A DNA stretch of 64,000 bases from Spiroplasma phoeniceum P40. GTDB lineage: Bacteria; Bacillota_I; Bacilli_A; Mycoplasmatales; Mycoplasmataceae. The stretch spans positions 1,426,001-1,490,000 of the forward strand of contig NZ_CP031088.1 of the NCBI RefSeq assembly GCF_003339775.1, written 5' to 3'. Below the pieces are notes generated by a model that worked only from the letters and a program-made list of their open reading frames with translations, did no database searches and was not told the DNA's origin. A program made the position numbers and the translations under genes. Positions 32,125-43,086 of this stretch are shown one piece after another (within the stretch, counting starts at the first letter, position 1; every line of letters starts with the position of its first letter).

Positions 32125-34179
32125 TTAAATTGCTAAAGTAATTTTATTGTTTTTAACATCATGCATTCTTCAATATCCAAGAATCAAGGCACTAATAAAA
32201 CTTCCAATAATTAGTGCAATAACTGAAATTAAGACTGCTACTCCAATTGAAGCACCATGATTAGAAATACTAAATCAATTTTTACCATTATCTTGAATTT
32301 GCAATAGCGGAAAGACAAAAACCCCCCCGTGCGGTGCTGCTAAGGTTACACCAAAACCACTAACAATTGCACCAGTAATAGCACTTCCAACCATAATTGA
32401 TGGAATTGTTCGTTTTGAGTCAGCAGCAGCAAATGGAATTGCCCCTTCGGTAATAAAACATGAGGCTAAGAAATAGTTAGTATTTCCTTGCTCAACATCT
32501 TTTTTTGTTCAATATTTTTTAAACATTCTTGTACATAGGGCTAATGTTAATGGTGGTACCATTCCTGCTAACATTGCACAAGCCATAAATACTGTTCCCC
32601 CATTAGTTGAGCGAATTCTTTCATAAGCTGTTTGTGTAGCATCAATTGTTAAGGTTCCAAAGACATAGGCAGCTTTATTAATTGGTCCACCCATATCAGC
32701 AGCCATCATTAAACCAATAATAATTCCAATTAAAGCATTTAAATTATAATCAGCAATTGCTTTTAAACCTAAACTTAAACCGTAGTTTAAATATCCTAGT
32801 GGGATATTTAATCCAAACATTAAGACTCCTGCTGCTAAAGCTGTTAGAACAGGGATTAATACAATATCACGAACTCCTCGTAGTGATGGGTGGAACCGAG
32901 CAAATCCTTTTTGGCATCCATATACAGCAAAGGCAACAAGATAACCACCAATTAAGGCTCCAAAAAATCCTGAGTTAAAGTTTGAAATTGAATCAGGGAA
33001 TAATCGCCCTCATGTATTTGCTCATCCCGTTTTATTTTCTGCATCATATAACATTCCAGGAGCATTAGCAATTAATCCTGCTGTCATCCCGGGTAATAAT
33101 CCTTGTGGTCCCACAATCGAGTAACATACATAAGCACCTAAAATTGGAACCATAATACCAAATATTACTTTTCCTAATCCTGAAAATCATGCAGCAACAT
33201 CACGAGTTACCCCAAAATCTTTTCCTGTTTTACCTGAATCTAATAAGAAACCAATTCCTAAAATAATTCCTCCAGCAACCACAAATGGTAACATTCGTGA
33301 AACTCCTCCTAAGAGGTTTTTTGTTACATATTTAAAGTTTTTTAAACTTAATTCACCAACTTCATCGTTACCACCTTTGCCAATTGTTAAATGTTTATCA
33401 TTCAAAGCATCTTGAATAACATTAGGGGCATGGTAAATAACATCTTTTGTACTTGTTTCTAAATATGAAACACCCTTAAAACGATCCATTCCCATAATTT
33501 TTTTATCAATCCCAAGAATAATTGCTTTTGCATTAGCAATGTCGGTTGCTGTTAAGACATTTTCATTACCGCTACGCCCTTGCGTTTCAACTTTAATTGT
33601 TAAGCCCATTGCCTTTGCTGCTTCTTCCATTTTTTCTTTTGCCATATAAGTATGGGCAATTCCAGTTGGACAAGCTGTAATACCAATAACATCATAGTGA
33701 CCATCGGTTTTCATTTTATCGTGGTCAGTAACTGGTTCAATAAATGCTTTAAGAATATCAGCAAAATTTTTTGCCGCACGAATTTGGGTTACAACTTCAC
33801 TTTTTCCTAAAAAACCAGCTAATTTTGCTAGTGCTTGTAAATGTTGCTCTCCTCCTTGTTCTGGCGTAGTAATCATAAAAATGATATCAACTGGTTTGTT
33901 ATCTAAACTTTGTCAATCAACTGCCTTTTCTAATGTCATAATTGCAATTGATGGTTTGGTAACAGTACTGCTTGAACAGTGGGGAATTGCTAAACCATCA
34001 CCAACCCCCGTTGGACCTTCTGTTTCACGTTTTTCTAAAGCTTTAATTAGCTTTGCTGAATCAGTAACTTTTTCATTGTTAACTAATGCTGTTGCTAATG
34101 TTGCAAAGACTTCAGCTTTATCTGTCGCAGAAGTTTTTAAAAAGGTTGTTGCTTCAGTAAAATAATCAATTATTTTCAT
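32125..34179 (-). CDS. fruA: PTS fructose-type transporter IIABC
   Basis: Imports fructose as fructose-1-phosphate. Has 684 residues in the order EIIA-EIIB-EIIC. EIIA has LAIPHCSSS with phospho-His 67. EIIB has ITACPTGIAHTYMA, whose Cys receives the phosphate. EIIC has VSRMLPFVVAGGIILGIGF and several further helices, including MMAADMGGPINKAAY and FITEGAIPFAAAD. All catalytic residues are present. Several TGA Trp codons. ATG 34179. In S. citri fructose use is linked to plant symptoms, so an intact fruA under a dead regulator is notable. Confidence 0.96.
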
Positions 34180-34194
34180 ATTTTTTTATCCTTT

Positions 34195-34896
34195 CTATGA
34201 ACTTGTAATAATTTTAACTTCCGAACGAGAAGCGAATTTTACTAATGATTTAATGTTAAATTTTGATAAATCAGCAATAATATAACTTTTTGTTGCTCCT
34301 TTAATAACCTATGCTTTAATCATTGCTTCATCTGGGTCGGTCGTATATAAATACTGACCATTAATCCCATTCACGCCTAAAAAAGCACAATCAATTTGAT
34401 ATTTTTGTAAAGTCGTAATGGCTTCTCAACCAATTAATGCTCCTGTTTGGTGTTTATATTTTCCTCCCAAGACATAAACATTATTAAATCCTCCTAAAGC
34501 TAATAGTTCTAAATAAAAGATTGAATTAGTAATAATTACTAAATTATCTGCTGGTTGTAATAACTTAATTAATGCTAAGGTTAATGAACCAGCACCCAAA
34601 TAAAGACACATTTTTGGTTTAATTTTTTTAACCGCATGGCATGCAATTAAATATTTTTCTTCCGCATGCTGTTGGATTTTTTAATTTAATTGTTCTTCTA
34701 TACGAACCTCATAACTCTTTTGTAATTTAACACCACCATGCACTCGTTTTAATAAACCTTGTTGCTCCATTTCCTTTAAATAACGGCGTAATGTTGTTGG
34801 TAATAAATGCAATTATTTAATTAAGTCGTTAACTAATACTAATTGTTGATCATCTAAACAAACTAAAATTTTTTCTAATCGCAATTCTTTTAACAT
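34195..34896 (-). pseudogene. fruR: DeoR-family fructose operon regulator, three nonsense codons
   Basis: About 233 codons in one uninterrupted frame from ATG 34896 to TAG 34195, except for three TAA codons: after VLVNDLIK (HTH region), after RIEEQLN and after DEAMIKA. The pattern is DeoR-like: LRLEKILVCLDDQQLVLVND, LRRYLKEMEQQGLLKRVHGG, then the phosphosugar-sensing domain (LYLGAGSLTLALI, NVYVLGGKYKHQTGALIG). No frameshift is seen, so decay is by point mutation only. It lies directly upstream of fruA, the expected place of fruR. Confidence 0.9.
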
Positions 34897-34928
34897 ATAC
34901 TTACCAATTATAATTATATATTATTTTT

Positions 34929-34970
34929 AACCAAAAAACAACCAAAAATAACATAAAAACAACCAAAAAA
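34929..34970 (-). promoter_or_regulatory. Repeated TTTTTGGTTG boxes before fruR, candidate operators
   Basis: Three copies of TTTTTGGTTG-like sequence (rc at 34929-34938, 34939-34949, 34960-34970) lie just upstream of a TATAAT-like -10 box and fruR. DeoR-type repressors often bind such tandem direct repeats. The tract also touches the infB stop. Confidence 0.45.
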
Positions 34971-34974
34971 ATCA

Positions 34975-36828
34975 TTACTTTGTAACGACTTTCTCAGTAT
35001 AAGCTTCAATAACATCTTGCTCTTTTAAATCATTATAGTTTTTAATTGTTAACCCACATTCAGCCCCTGTTTTGGCTTCTTTAATATCATCTTTAACATG
35101 TTTTAATGATGCCAATTCACCACTATAGACGATAACTCCATCACGTAAAACTCGAACTCGTGATTTTCGTGGAATAATACCATCAGTAACATAACAACCA
35201 GCAATAGTTCCAATATCAGAATGACGGAAAATTTGACGTACTTCCGCTTGTCCTAACACTTCTTCAACCATTTCTGGATCTAACATTCCTTCCGCTGCGG
35301 CAACTATTTCTTCAGTTAATTTATAAATAATTGTATGCAAACGAATTGGAACACCTTCATCTTCGGCTTTTTTCCGAACATGAGCTGTTGGACGAACATT
35401 AAAACCAACAATAAATGCTTGACTAGCTAAACCTAATGTTACATCACTTTCAGAAATTGCCCCAACAGTTGCTCGTAAAACATTAATTCTTACACCTGGA
35501 ATATTAATTTTTAATAGACTTGCTTTTACCGCTTCAACTGTTCCTTGAGTATCAGCTTTTAAAATAATATTAATTTGTTTTAATTGTCCATTGTTAATTT
35601 GGGCTGATAAACTTTCTAACGAGAAATTTTGATTTTTATAACGTTTATTCATTGTATCAATTGTTTTTCGTTTTAAAGCAATTTCACGTGCTAATTTTTC
35701 ATCGCGAAAAACCATAAAACGGTCACCAGCATTTGGTACTTCATTTAAACCATGAATCATAACTGGAGTTGATGGTCCTGCTGATTTAATTTTTTTACCA
35801 CTCTCATCAGATAAATCACGAACATAACCAAAAGTATAACCAACAACTAAGGCATCTTTAATATTCAATGTTCCTGATTGCACCAATAGTGTTGCAACTG
35901 GTCCTAAGCCACGATTTAAGTGTGATTCAAGCACTGTTCCTAACGCAAAACGATTTGGATTTGCCTTTAATTCCATTAAATCAGCCATTAATAAAATTGT
36001 ATCTAATAATTCATCAATTCCTTGTTTTTGTTTAGCACTTCCTTTAACATAAGGAGTTGTTCCTCCTCACTCTTCTGGAGTTAATTCTTCTTGTGATAAT
36101 TGCATTAAAATATTATCTAAATTTACTCCAACTTTATCCATTTTATTAACAAAAACAATAATTGGTACGCCAGCTGCTTTGGCATGATCAATGGCTTCTT
36201 TAGTTTGCAACATTACACCATCATCAGCGGCAACAACTAAGACAACAATATCGGTTACTGCACTCCCTCGTGCGCGCATTTGTGTAAAAGCTTCATGTCC
36301 AGGAGTATCAACAAAGGTAATCTTTTCACCATGTTTCGTTTTAATTTGATAAGCCCCAATATGTTGTGTAATTCCCCCATGTTCTTTACTTACCACATTC
36401 GTATTACTAATGGTATCTAATAGGGTTGTTTTCCCATGATCAACATGGCCCATAATTGTGACAATTGGTGGTCGTTTTTCTAACGAAGCAGGGTCATCAT
36501 TAACTTCAAAACTTTCAATTAAGTTTTCATGTGTTACTGATTTTTCACGTTTAAAATCTAACCCGAATTCTAAACATAACTCTCCCAATTGCTCTTCAGT
36601 TAAAAAAGTATTTTGATTTAACATTATCCCCTTACTAAAAAAGTATTTAATAATTTCACTAACGTGTTTATTAATTTTTTGGGCAAACTCAGCAATAGTT
36701 AATGCCTCATCATAAACAAAAACTCCTTCGTTAACATGTGCTTCAACCGTTTTTAATTGTGATTTAATCCGATTTCGTTGTTTTTTAGCTAATGTTTTTT
36801 TATTTTGTTTGTTATTTTGACTACTCAT
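34975..36828 (-). CDS. infB: Translation initiation factor IF-2
   Basis: GTPase that places fMet-tRNA on the 30S subunit. Has 617 residues, the short mollicute form. Lys-rich N-terminus; G1 [13 protein letters not shown]2 (switch I) [13 protein letters not shown]3 DTPGHEAF, G4 VNKMD; the C-terminal domains include [12 protein letters not shown] and [10 protein letters not shown], ending in [16 protein letters not shown]. One TGA Trp joins the two halves near 36065. ATG 36828 has GGAGGGAC upstream. It is the last gene of the rimP-nusA operon. Confidence 0.97.
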
Positions 36829-36851
36829 CTGTCCCTCCTCCTTTTTGAATT

Positions 36852-37157
36852 TTAAGAATTATTTAATAATGTCAGCAACCGTTGGGCAAGATGCTGGTCA
36901 CTAATACCAATCATTTTAACATTATTTGTTCCTAAAGCTTGTTGGGTTAAATTGAAATCAAGGCAACTAAAATAAGGGATCTTATAATAAAAACATTTTT
37001 GTTGATATTTTTTTGCTTGCGTAGCACCAACATCACTGCTTGTTAATACTAAATAAACAGTTTTTTGTTGAATGGCAGTTAACAAACAAGCCCCTGTGAT
37101 TAGTTTACCCCCTCGTTTGGCTAGACCAAGATAACTATATCCTTTTTGATCTATCAT
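36852..37157 (-). CDS. ylxQ: L7Ae/YlxQ-family RNA-binding protein
   Basis: Has 101 residues: [20 protein letters not shown] is the L7Ae-like N-terminal signature. It is a small kink-turn-binding protein of unknown function in the nusA-infB operon. ATG 37157 is chosen two bases after the ylxR stop; the TTG 12 bases upstream would overlap ylxR. Confidence 0.88.
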   Translation of the reverse strand: MIDQKGYSYLGLAKRGGKLITGACLLTAIQQKTVYLVLTSSDVGATQAKKYQQKCFYYKIPYFSCLDFNLTQQALGTNNVKMIGISDQHLAQRLLTLLNNS

Positions 37158-37159
37158 CG

Positions 37160-37435
37160 TTAATCTCAACCTTCACTAATTTCACAATATAACATTTCGT
37201 AAAATTGATCGGTTAACTTTGTTTTTAAAGCACGTTCTAACGCGTGATTCTTTTTTGATTTTTCATAAATCTCTAATGTTGGTCGTAAATAAGCGCCGCG
37301 CCCATTGGTCTTTCCGGTTGGATCAATAATAATTTCCCCCTTTGGTGTCTTAACAATTCGTACCAATTCTTTTTTTGGTAACATTTGTTGTGAAACAACA
37401 CATTTTCGTAAGGGAATTTTTTTATGATTTGTCAT
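37160..37435 (-). CDS. ylxR: YlxR-family protein
   Basis: Has 91 residues: IPLRKCVVSQQMLPKKELVRIV and GRGAYLRP are the YlxR (DUF448) motifs. Recent work in other bacteria suggests a nucleoid- or RNase P-related role. The apparent TGA stop at 37166-37168 is Trp, and the real stop is TAA 37160. It lies between nusA and ylxQ as usual. Confidence 0.92.
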
Positions 37436-37454
37436 CGATATCCCTCCTAGTTAA

Positions 37455-38870
37455 TTATTTATCTTGATCATAATAATCATCATAGTCGTCATAATTAATT
37501 TCATCGTCATCATCATCTTGATTTTCAAATTGTTCACTCTCAAAATAAGAAAGATTGTCTTCAATTTCTTGAATTTCATTTTCTAATACTTTAGGAGTTG
37601 ATTCTGTTAAATCATCAACATGATAATTTTCTTCATCTAAAATCATTGTTTCTTCAGCCATTTGTTCTTCAATAATTTCAAATTCTTCAACTGGTAAACC
37701 GGCTGTTATATCAACAGTATTTGTTTCAACAATGGCTTTTGGTTTAATTTTATCTTTTAATTTAACTTGTAATGCACTAAGTTCATCAGTTGTTAAATTT
37801 CCATTTCATAAAATTTCAACTTGTTTCGTTAACGCTTCACTATAACTCATAATGTTTAGTTTTCATTTTGTTAACTTTGCAACTAATTTTGCGGCACTTC
37901 CGCCTTTTCCAATTGCTAATGATAATTGCTCATCAGGAACAACAACGTCAGCTTCTTTTCCTTCATCATTAGTTGTAATTGAAATTACTTTTACGGGTGA
38001 TAATGAGTTAATAATAAATTGTTGACTATTATCATTATAAATACAAATATCAATTTTTTCATCTTGTAATTCAGCTGTTACTTTATTAATTCGACTGCCC
38101 TTGCTACCAACACAAGCACCAATTGGATCAATATTTTCATTTGTACTATAAACAGCAATCTTACTACGACGCCCAGGATCACGAGCAATTGCTTTTACTT
38201 CAATTACTTGCTCAAAAATTTCTGGAATCTCACGTTCTAATAAACGATATAAAAAATCATTGCTTGTTCGTGAGCCAGTAATTTGTCCTGCATTTTTTGA
38301 TTTAACAACATCTTCTGCTAAAAAAGTAATTGGTTGGCCAACTTCAAAATGGTCAGAAAAGATCAAATTTTTTCGAGGAATATAAGCAAATGTTCGTTCG
38401 ACTTCAACTAATAAGTATTTTTCTTCAGCAGCAATAACAACACCCGTCATTAAGTGCCCTTTTTGGATAATATATTCATCAAAAATTGAATCCTTTTCTG
38501 CTTCTTTAATTTGTTGTTTAATAATTTGGCCAACTTGGAAAATTGCTAATCGTGAAAATTCTTCTGAATTAACTGGTTCATAAACTTTATCATCAATTGT
38601 AATTTGCTCACCATATTTTTCTTTGGCTTCATTTAAACCAATTTCTAATAAATCATCTTCTACTTTTTTAACAACAGTTAATTCTTTTTCAACTTTAATT
38701 TGCCCTGTTTTTTGATCAATCTCAACAATAATTGTTGCTTCTGGATCAAAATGTTTTTCATAAGCCTTCCTAATTCCTTCTTTAATTGAATCTAAAATTA
38801 AATCACGGCTAATTTGTTTTTCACTAACAATTTCATCAATTGTTGACAATAATTTTGCACCATCAATCAT
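37455..38870 (-). CDS. nusA: Transcription termination/antitermination factor NusA
   Basis: Has 471 residues. N-terminal RNA polymerase-binding domain (LLSTIDEIVSEKQISRDLIL), an S1 domain (GHLMTGVVIAAEEKYLLVEV) and two KH domains (DPIGACVGSKGSRINKV, LSLAIGKGGSAAKLVAKL). After a TGA Trp near 37863 it continues into a short helical stretch and a very acidic tail with runs of Asp (EINYDDYDDYYDQDK). ATG 38870 is chosen because the residues before it do not match NusA; AAAGGA lies 12 bases upstream. Confidence 0.95.
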
Positions 38871-38889
38871 GCTATATAACATTCCTTTC

Positions 38890-39372
38890 TTAAAATTTAA
38901 CCGCACAACGCGCAAATTTAATATTTTGATAATTTGTTTGCAAGGTTTTGCGAGCACCTTTAACAAAATAAGTAATAGTAAGATTTTGTTGCTTATCAAG
39001 CATTGATAATTCACCAGTAACTTCAACTAAATTATTGACTTTTTCGTTAAATTCTAAATAAACATAATCCTTAACATGTTGTTGTAGTTCATTTCAATTT
39101 CGTAATGGTCGCTCAGCACCTGGTGTTGAAACCTCTAACAAGTATTCTTCTGAAAATAAATCAAGACTATCAACCAATTCATTAATTTCTTCACTAATAA
39201 CTGTTAGATGATCTAAATCAAGCACAGTTGTTTTATCTTCAATTAATACTTGCACAACATTTGTGTCAAACTCTTGTAAATAATTAATTGCAAACAAAGT
39301 TAAATTTTGCTTTGCTAAATAATTTTCCAAAGCTACTTTCAATTTTGTTTCTTGTTGTATAAAATGTTCCAT
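38890..39372 (-). CDS. rimP: Ribosome maturation factor RimP
   Basis: Needed for 30S assembly. Has 160 residues: LDLDHLTVISEEINELVD and YLLEVSTPGAERPLRNW are the RimP signatures. One TGA Trp follows RPLRN. It is the first gene of the rimP-nusA-ylxR-ylxQ-infB operon, with 19 bases to nusA. Confidence 0.95.
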
Positions 39373-39431
39373 TCAACACCATCCCTTCTTAATCAAACAT
39401 AACTAAATTTATTGCATTATTTATGGCATTA

Positions 39432-39460
39432 AAGAAAGAGCACGGTTGTGCTCTTTTTTG
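39432..39460 (+). terminator. Strong hairpin upstream of rimP
   Basis: AAGAGCAC/GTGCTCTT closes on GGTT and ends in six T on the plus strand, although no plus-strand gene leads into it. Read on the minus strand it would sit in the rimP leader, with a weaker TTTCTTT tail. It may protect rimP from antisense transcription or act as a leader attenuator. Confidence 0.65.
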
Positions 39461-39601
39461 ACCTATTTTAATTACTTTATTATTATAATACCTTATTAAT
39501 AAAAATACAACAAAATTAAGAAGATAGTTCAAATATTATTTTAGGTATCAGTTTAACAATAACTTTAGATTATTTTTAAAAATAGTTAATCATTAAACCG
39601 C

Positions 39602-40020
39602 TTAATTTAAAAGTATCTTATTTACACAGTTATTAAAACACATTTCTTTAAAAAAGGGGAATACTAAAATGAGAATATACAATACTTTTACAAAATTTAT
39701 TAAAGTTAATATATTTCTATGATCATTTACTCGTTGATTTGGGGTTGAAATAATATGCGACCAATTTGCTAATTTAACTGCTTTTGACATATCTTTCCCA
39801 GAAATTACTACAATCGTTACTCCTTTTTCTTTTGCAATTGTTAATGCTTTGTTAACTGCTTCATTATCACCAAATAATGAATAAGCTAGAATTAAATAAT
39901 TTTTATTCATAATCCGAGAACGAACCATTAAGTCTTCTTCATTTTCATTTAGATTAAAAGCATTAAAACCAAAACTATATAATTCTAGCGCTATTGCTAA
40001 TTTAGGTCTTAAAACACGTA
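39602..40020 (-). pseudogene. RpiR-type regulator, C-terminal SIS fragment
   Basis: Only the sugar-binding SIS half remains: NENEEDLMVRSRIMNKNYL, ILAYSLFGDNEAVNKALTIA and VTIVVISGKDMSKAVKLANW. There is no helix-turn-helix part upstream, and the end (VLYILILVFPFF) looks read into unrelated sequence. It is similar in kind to, but different from, the remnant at 41472-42286. Confidence 0.6.
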
Positions 40021-40080
40021 ATAAAGGTATTTACAAACAAATATATTTTTATATAATTTAACTAATAAAGAAGGAAAAAA

Positions 40081-40191
40081 TTGGAATGACTTGTATCTTT
40101 TCTATTTATAGGTTTAATTATAGGTTTAAGAGCAATAAAAACTAATGGCACAAGCATCGCAAATTGTTTATTTAATTCTTCCACTTTTTAA
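40081..40191 (+). pseudogene. Possible fragment of a GlsB/YeaQ-type small membrane protein
   Basis: From TTG 40081 the frame reads LEWLVSFLFIGLIIGLRAIK then stops within 36 codons. The WLVSFLFIGLIIGL pattern recalls the first helix of the GlsB/YeaQ/YmgE family. It is weakly supported by a AAAGAAGGAAA site upstream. Confidence 0.3.
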
Positions 40192-40256
40192 AATATTTGT
40201 TTTTTAAACTATATGGTAGAATTGAAATACTGTTGATATTTGTTTTTATTATACAG

Positions 40257-40293
40257 AAAAAATAGGATTTTCTTATAAATCCTATTTATTTTT
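40257..40293 (+). terminator. Terminator-like hairpin left of the IS
   Basis: AAATAGGATTT/AAATCCTATTT with T-rich tail. It lies 17 bases before the IS left end and would stop incoming transcription. Confidence 0.75.
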
Positions 40294-40309
40294 ATTAGTC
40301 TTAATTTGG

Positions 40310-41387
40310 TTGTAGATTATCATAATAATTGCAAGTTTATATAAAGTAAAAAATTCATATGTTATACTGTTTATGTTTTAATATAAAGAATAGTAAATAT
40401 GAATTATAAGCATTTTATCATAGAATAACGAGCATTATTTGAAAGTTATAAAATTCAAAGATTAAAAAATCGTGAATGTGCCAAGCGCTTAAATAAGCAC
40501 GAATTAACAATATCACGCGAATTAAAACGTTGTGAAGGTACCAAATACATTGCAAAACAAGCAATATTACATTATAAATATCATTGAAGTAAATGTGGGA
40601 ATAAAAAAAGACTTAATTTTAACCAACGAAAATATATTAATCATGGATTAAAAAATTTTTGATTACGAGAACAAATTGTTGGTCGTTTTAAACAACTATC
40701 TAATTTTGAAAAAGAAAGTTTTGGTTTTAATTATTCAGATACTACTTTAGGGAAAATTATCTCTACAATTTATCGTTACATAAAAATTAAAGCATTTTAC
40801 TTGTCTCAAACAACCTTGCGACATTATAAAAGCCACACAAAACCGAAATTTACCAAAAATAAAAAACATATTTCTGAAATTAAAAGAGATAGATTGGATT
40901 TTGGTCATTTTGACACTGATTTAATTAAGGGTAAAAATATAAAAAGTTTTAAACTAACAATCACTAAAAAACTAACAAATTTAGATTATATTTGTCATCT
41001 TGATAATAAAGCGACAAATACTGTAAATATTAAGTTAATTAATTTTTTTAAAAACCCAGCAATTATGAAATATTATAAATCATTAGTATTGGATAATGGT
41101 TCCGAATTTACGATGTGAAAAGAATTTGCACAAATGACTAGCATTCCATTTTATTTTACAACACCAGATTTACCATGAGAAAAAGCACTATTGAACACGA
41201 AAATAAATTATTATGGAAAGATATAGGTTTAAATAAATACAGTAAAGAATATGACAAATAAACAACACTTTTATTAAATAATCGACCAAGAAAAAAATAA
41301 ACTTTAAAAACACATTTAGAAGTGTTTAAAATGTTTAGTCTTTATTTTGATTTAATAAAAACTTGTACTTAAGTTGATAATCTACAA
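40310..41387 (+). mobile_element. IS30-family insertion sequence, defective
   Basis: Perfect 13-base terminal inverted repeats, TTGTAGATTATCA at 40310-40322 and TGATAATCTACAA at 41375-41387, bound a 1078-bp element with one transposase frame. The spacing and the single DDE transposase fit IS30. Similar transposases also travel in the spiroplasma virus SpV1. No clear target duplication is visible. It lies among dead RpiR and PTS genes. Confidence 0.8.
40399..41372 (+). pseudogene. IS30-family transposase, decayed
   Basis: The conceptual protein has an N-terminal helix-turn-helix (NRECAKRLNKHELTISRELK) and a DDE core (DRLDFGHFDTDLIKG, LVLDNGSEFT, then WEK..IEHENKLL for the Glu). It carries a TAA at codon 10, a deletion near 41190 that shifts frame before the Glu motif, and further TAA codons near the end, so it cannot act alone. 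Confidence 0.85.
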
Positions 41388-41471
41388 AAAATTAATTTTA
41401 CATAGAACCCACATAATTAAAAATTGAAACAAAATTAGTTCTTAATTTTATACTATAGTTCCTTTTTTATT

Positions 41472-42286
41472 TCAATTATTAATTAAAATAACACCTTTTT
41501 GAATTTCTTCATATATTGATGGTTTTTTATCTATTAAAATTGTTATTAAAATATTAGTTATAATTAGTTGCGAAATATTGCTAGAAATAATTAAAAAATA
41601 AGTTAAATCTAAATAAGAATGATATAAAACTCTATAATCTGGTTGAATCAAATCACTATTATTCTGCTTAGTTGTAACTAAAACCGTTTTTATATTGTTT
41701 TTTCTACTTAATTTAAGTAATTCAATAATTTCACGCGTACAACCAGATTTTGAAAAAAGAATCATCAAATCATTATTATTAAATCAATTTAAAAACAATA
41801 ACTGACCATGAAAATCTTGCTATGTATAATAATTAAACCCTAATTTAATTAAAATATTATTCAATTCAGAACCAATAACAAAAGATGAACCAACCCCAAA
41901 AATAAAAATACGTTTAGAAGTAAAAATACAGTTAATAATATTTTCTAATTATAATAAATTTAAGTTATTAATTGTTTCAAAAATAGAATATAAATTAATA
42001 TTTTTAATTTTTTGAATTAAATTAGGTAAATTATCATTATATTGAAAATTAAAACTACTTTTAATCTGTTTAATTTTTTCATAAATAAACATTTTAAGTT
42101 CTTTAAAATTTTTATATCCTATTTTTTCGATAATCTTGATATTGTTGATGTTGCTATTCCTAGTTTTTTACTAGTTATTGTGATTGAATTATTTAAAAAA
42201 TATTCCGGTTTTTTATTGATTTCAATTGCCACATATTTTTCTAAGGATGTTAAATTATATAAATCCAAAGCAATTATTGGAATCAT
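41472..42286 (-). pseudogene. RpiR-family regulator, decayed
   Basis: The full-length plan is visible: HTH (LNNSITITSKKLGIATSTIS), SIS domain (RIFIFGVGSSFVIGSELNN, DLMILFSKSGCTREIIELLK). It is broken by a one-base loss in an A run near 42130 (SRLSKK then stop), a TAA after NNLNLL and a TAG after FNYYT. It is divergent from the dead EIIA gene at 42438, which it presumably controlled. Confidence 0.8.
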
Positions 42287-42437
42287 TTATACCCTCCTTC
42301 ACTAAAAATTATAATGTATTAAATTTTCAAAAAATTTGCATTTTAATAAAAAAAATACAAAAACAATTAATTTTCTTGTACTTTACCATCTTCTTTCTAT
42401 AATAAAAAATAATAAAAAATAGAAAGGTTTATAAAAA

Positions 42438-42879
42438 ATGAAAATATTTAATGAAAAATTATTACAATATATTGAAAAACCAATTAATAAATGAGAACAA
42501 GCAATTGAATTATCATCTGAATTATTAATTACAAATAATTATGTTAAAACTGATTTTCCCACTAAATGAAATAACAAATGATTTAGGTCATTATTATGTT
42601 GTGGCACCCAAATTAGCATTATTGCATATTATGCCTGATTCAACAATTTTAAAAACTGGAATAAGTTTTACATATTTTAAAATTCCAGTTAAATTTCAAA
42701 AAGAAGACAAATACCATATTAAATATTGCTTAGCTCTTGCTGCAGAAGATAATTTTTCACATATATAATTACTTCAATCAATTGCTAAACTATTTGCAAA
42801 AAAAGAATTTTTAACTAGTATAAAAAACTACTCATCATCAATAGAATTAATTGAAATTATCAAACAGCATGATAATTAA
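42438..42879 (+). pseudogene. PTS EIIA (type 2), decayed
   Basis: MKIFNEKLLQYIEKPINKWE runs in one frame; near 42540 the match continues one frame over: ITNDLGHYYVVAPKLALLHI, with the phospho-His in APKLALLH, then PVKFQKEDKYHIKYCLALAA. A TAA interrupts NFSHI-LLQS. The pattern suggests a mannitol/fructose- or ascorbate-type EIIA. AGAAAGG precedes ATG 42438. The matching permease is absent. Confidence 0.75.
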
Positions 42880-42891
42880 AAAATATTAAAT

Positions 42892-43086
42892 TTACTTTCT
42901 TTCATTAGTTTTATGATCTAAACTTGGTTCTAAATCTTCTTCTAACTTATGTTCTAATGCTAATTTCTGATCAACTTCTAATGTATGCTGGCTACGTTGT
43001 CAATCTTTATAGATAAAAAAGCCAAAAGCAACTGCTAATAAAATTGCTAAAACTAATAAAACAACAATGGCGATGGTAACTAACAT
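42892..43086 (-). CDS. Small transporter partner, MetS-like
   Basis: Has 64 residues: one membrane helix (MLVTIAIVVLLVLAILLAVAFGFFIY) then a charged tail (LALEHKLEEDLEP). Its ATG lies inside the stop region of the NSS transporter, overlapping by seven bases. In Corynebacterium and Firmicutes, NSS transporters such as MetP need a tiny MetS subunit encoded right after them; size, topology and position agree. Sequence similarity cannot be judged. Confidence 0.6.

Noticed and set aside
37166..37168. TGA as the stop of ylxR
   Set aside because: Read as Trp; the stop is the TAA at 37160-37162, two bases before the ylxQ ATG.
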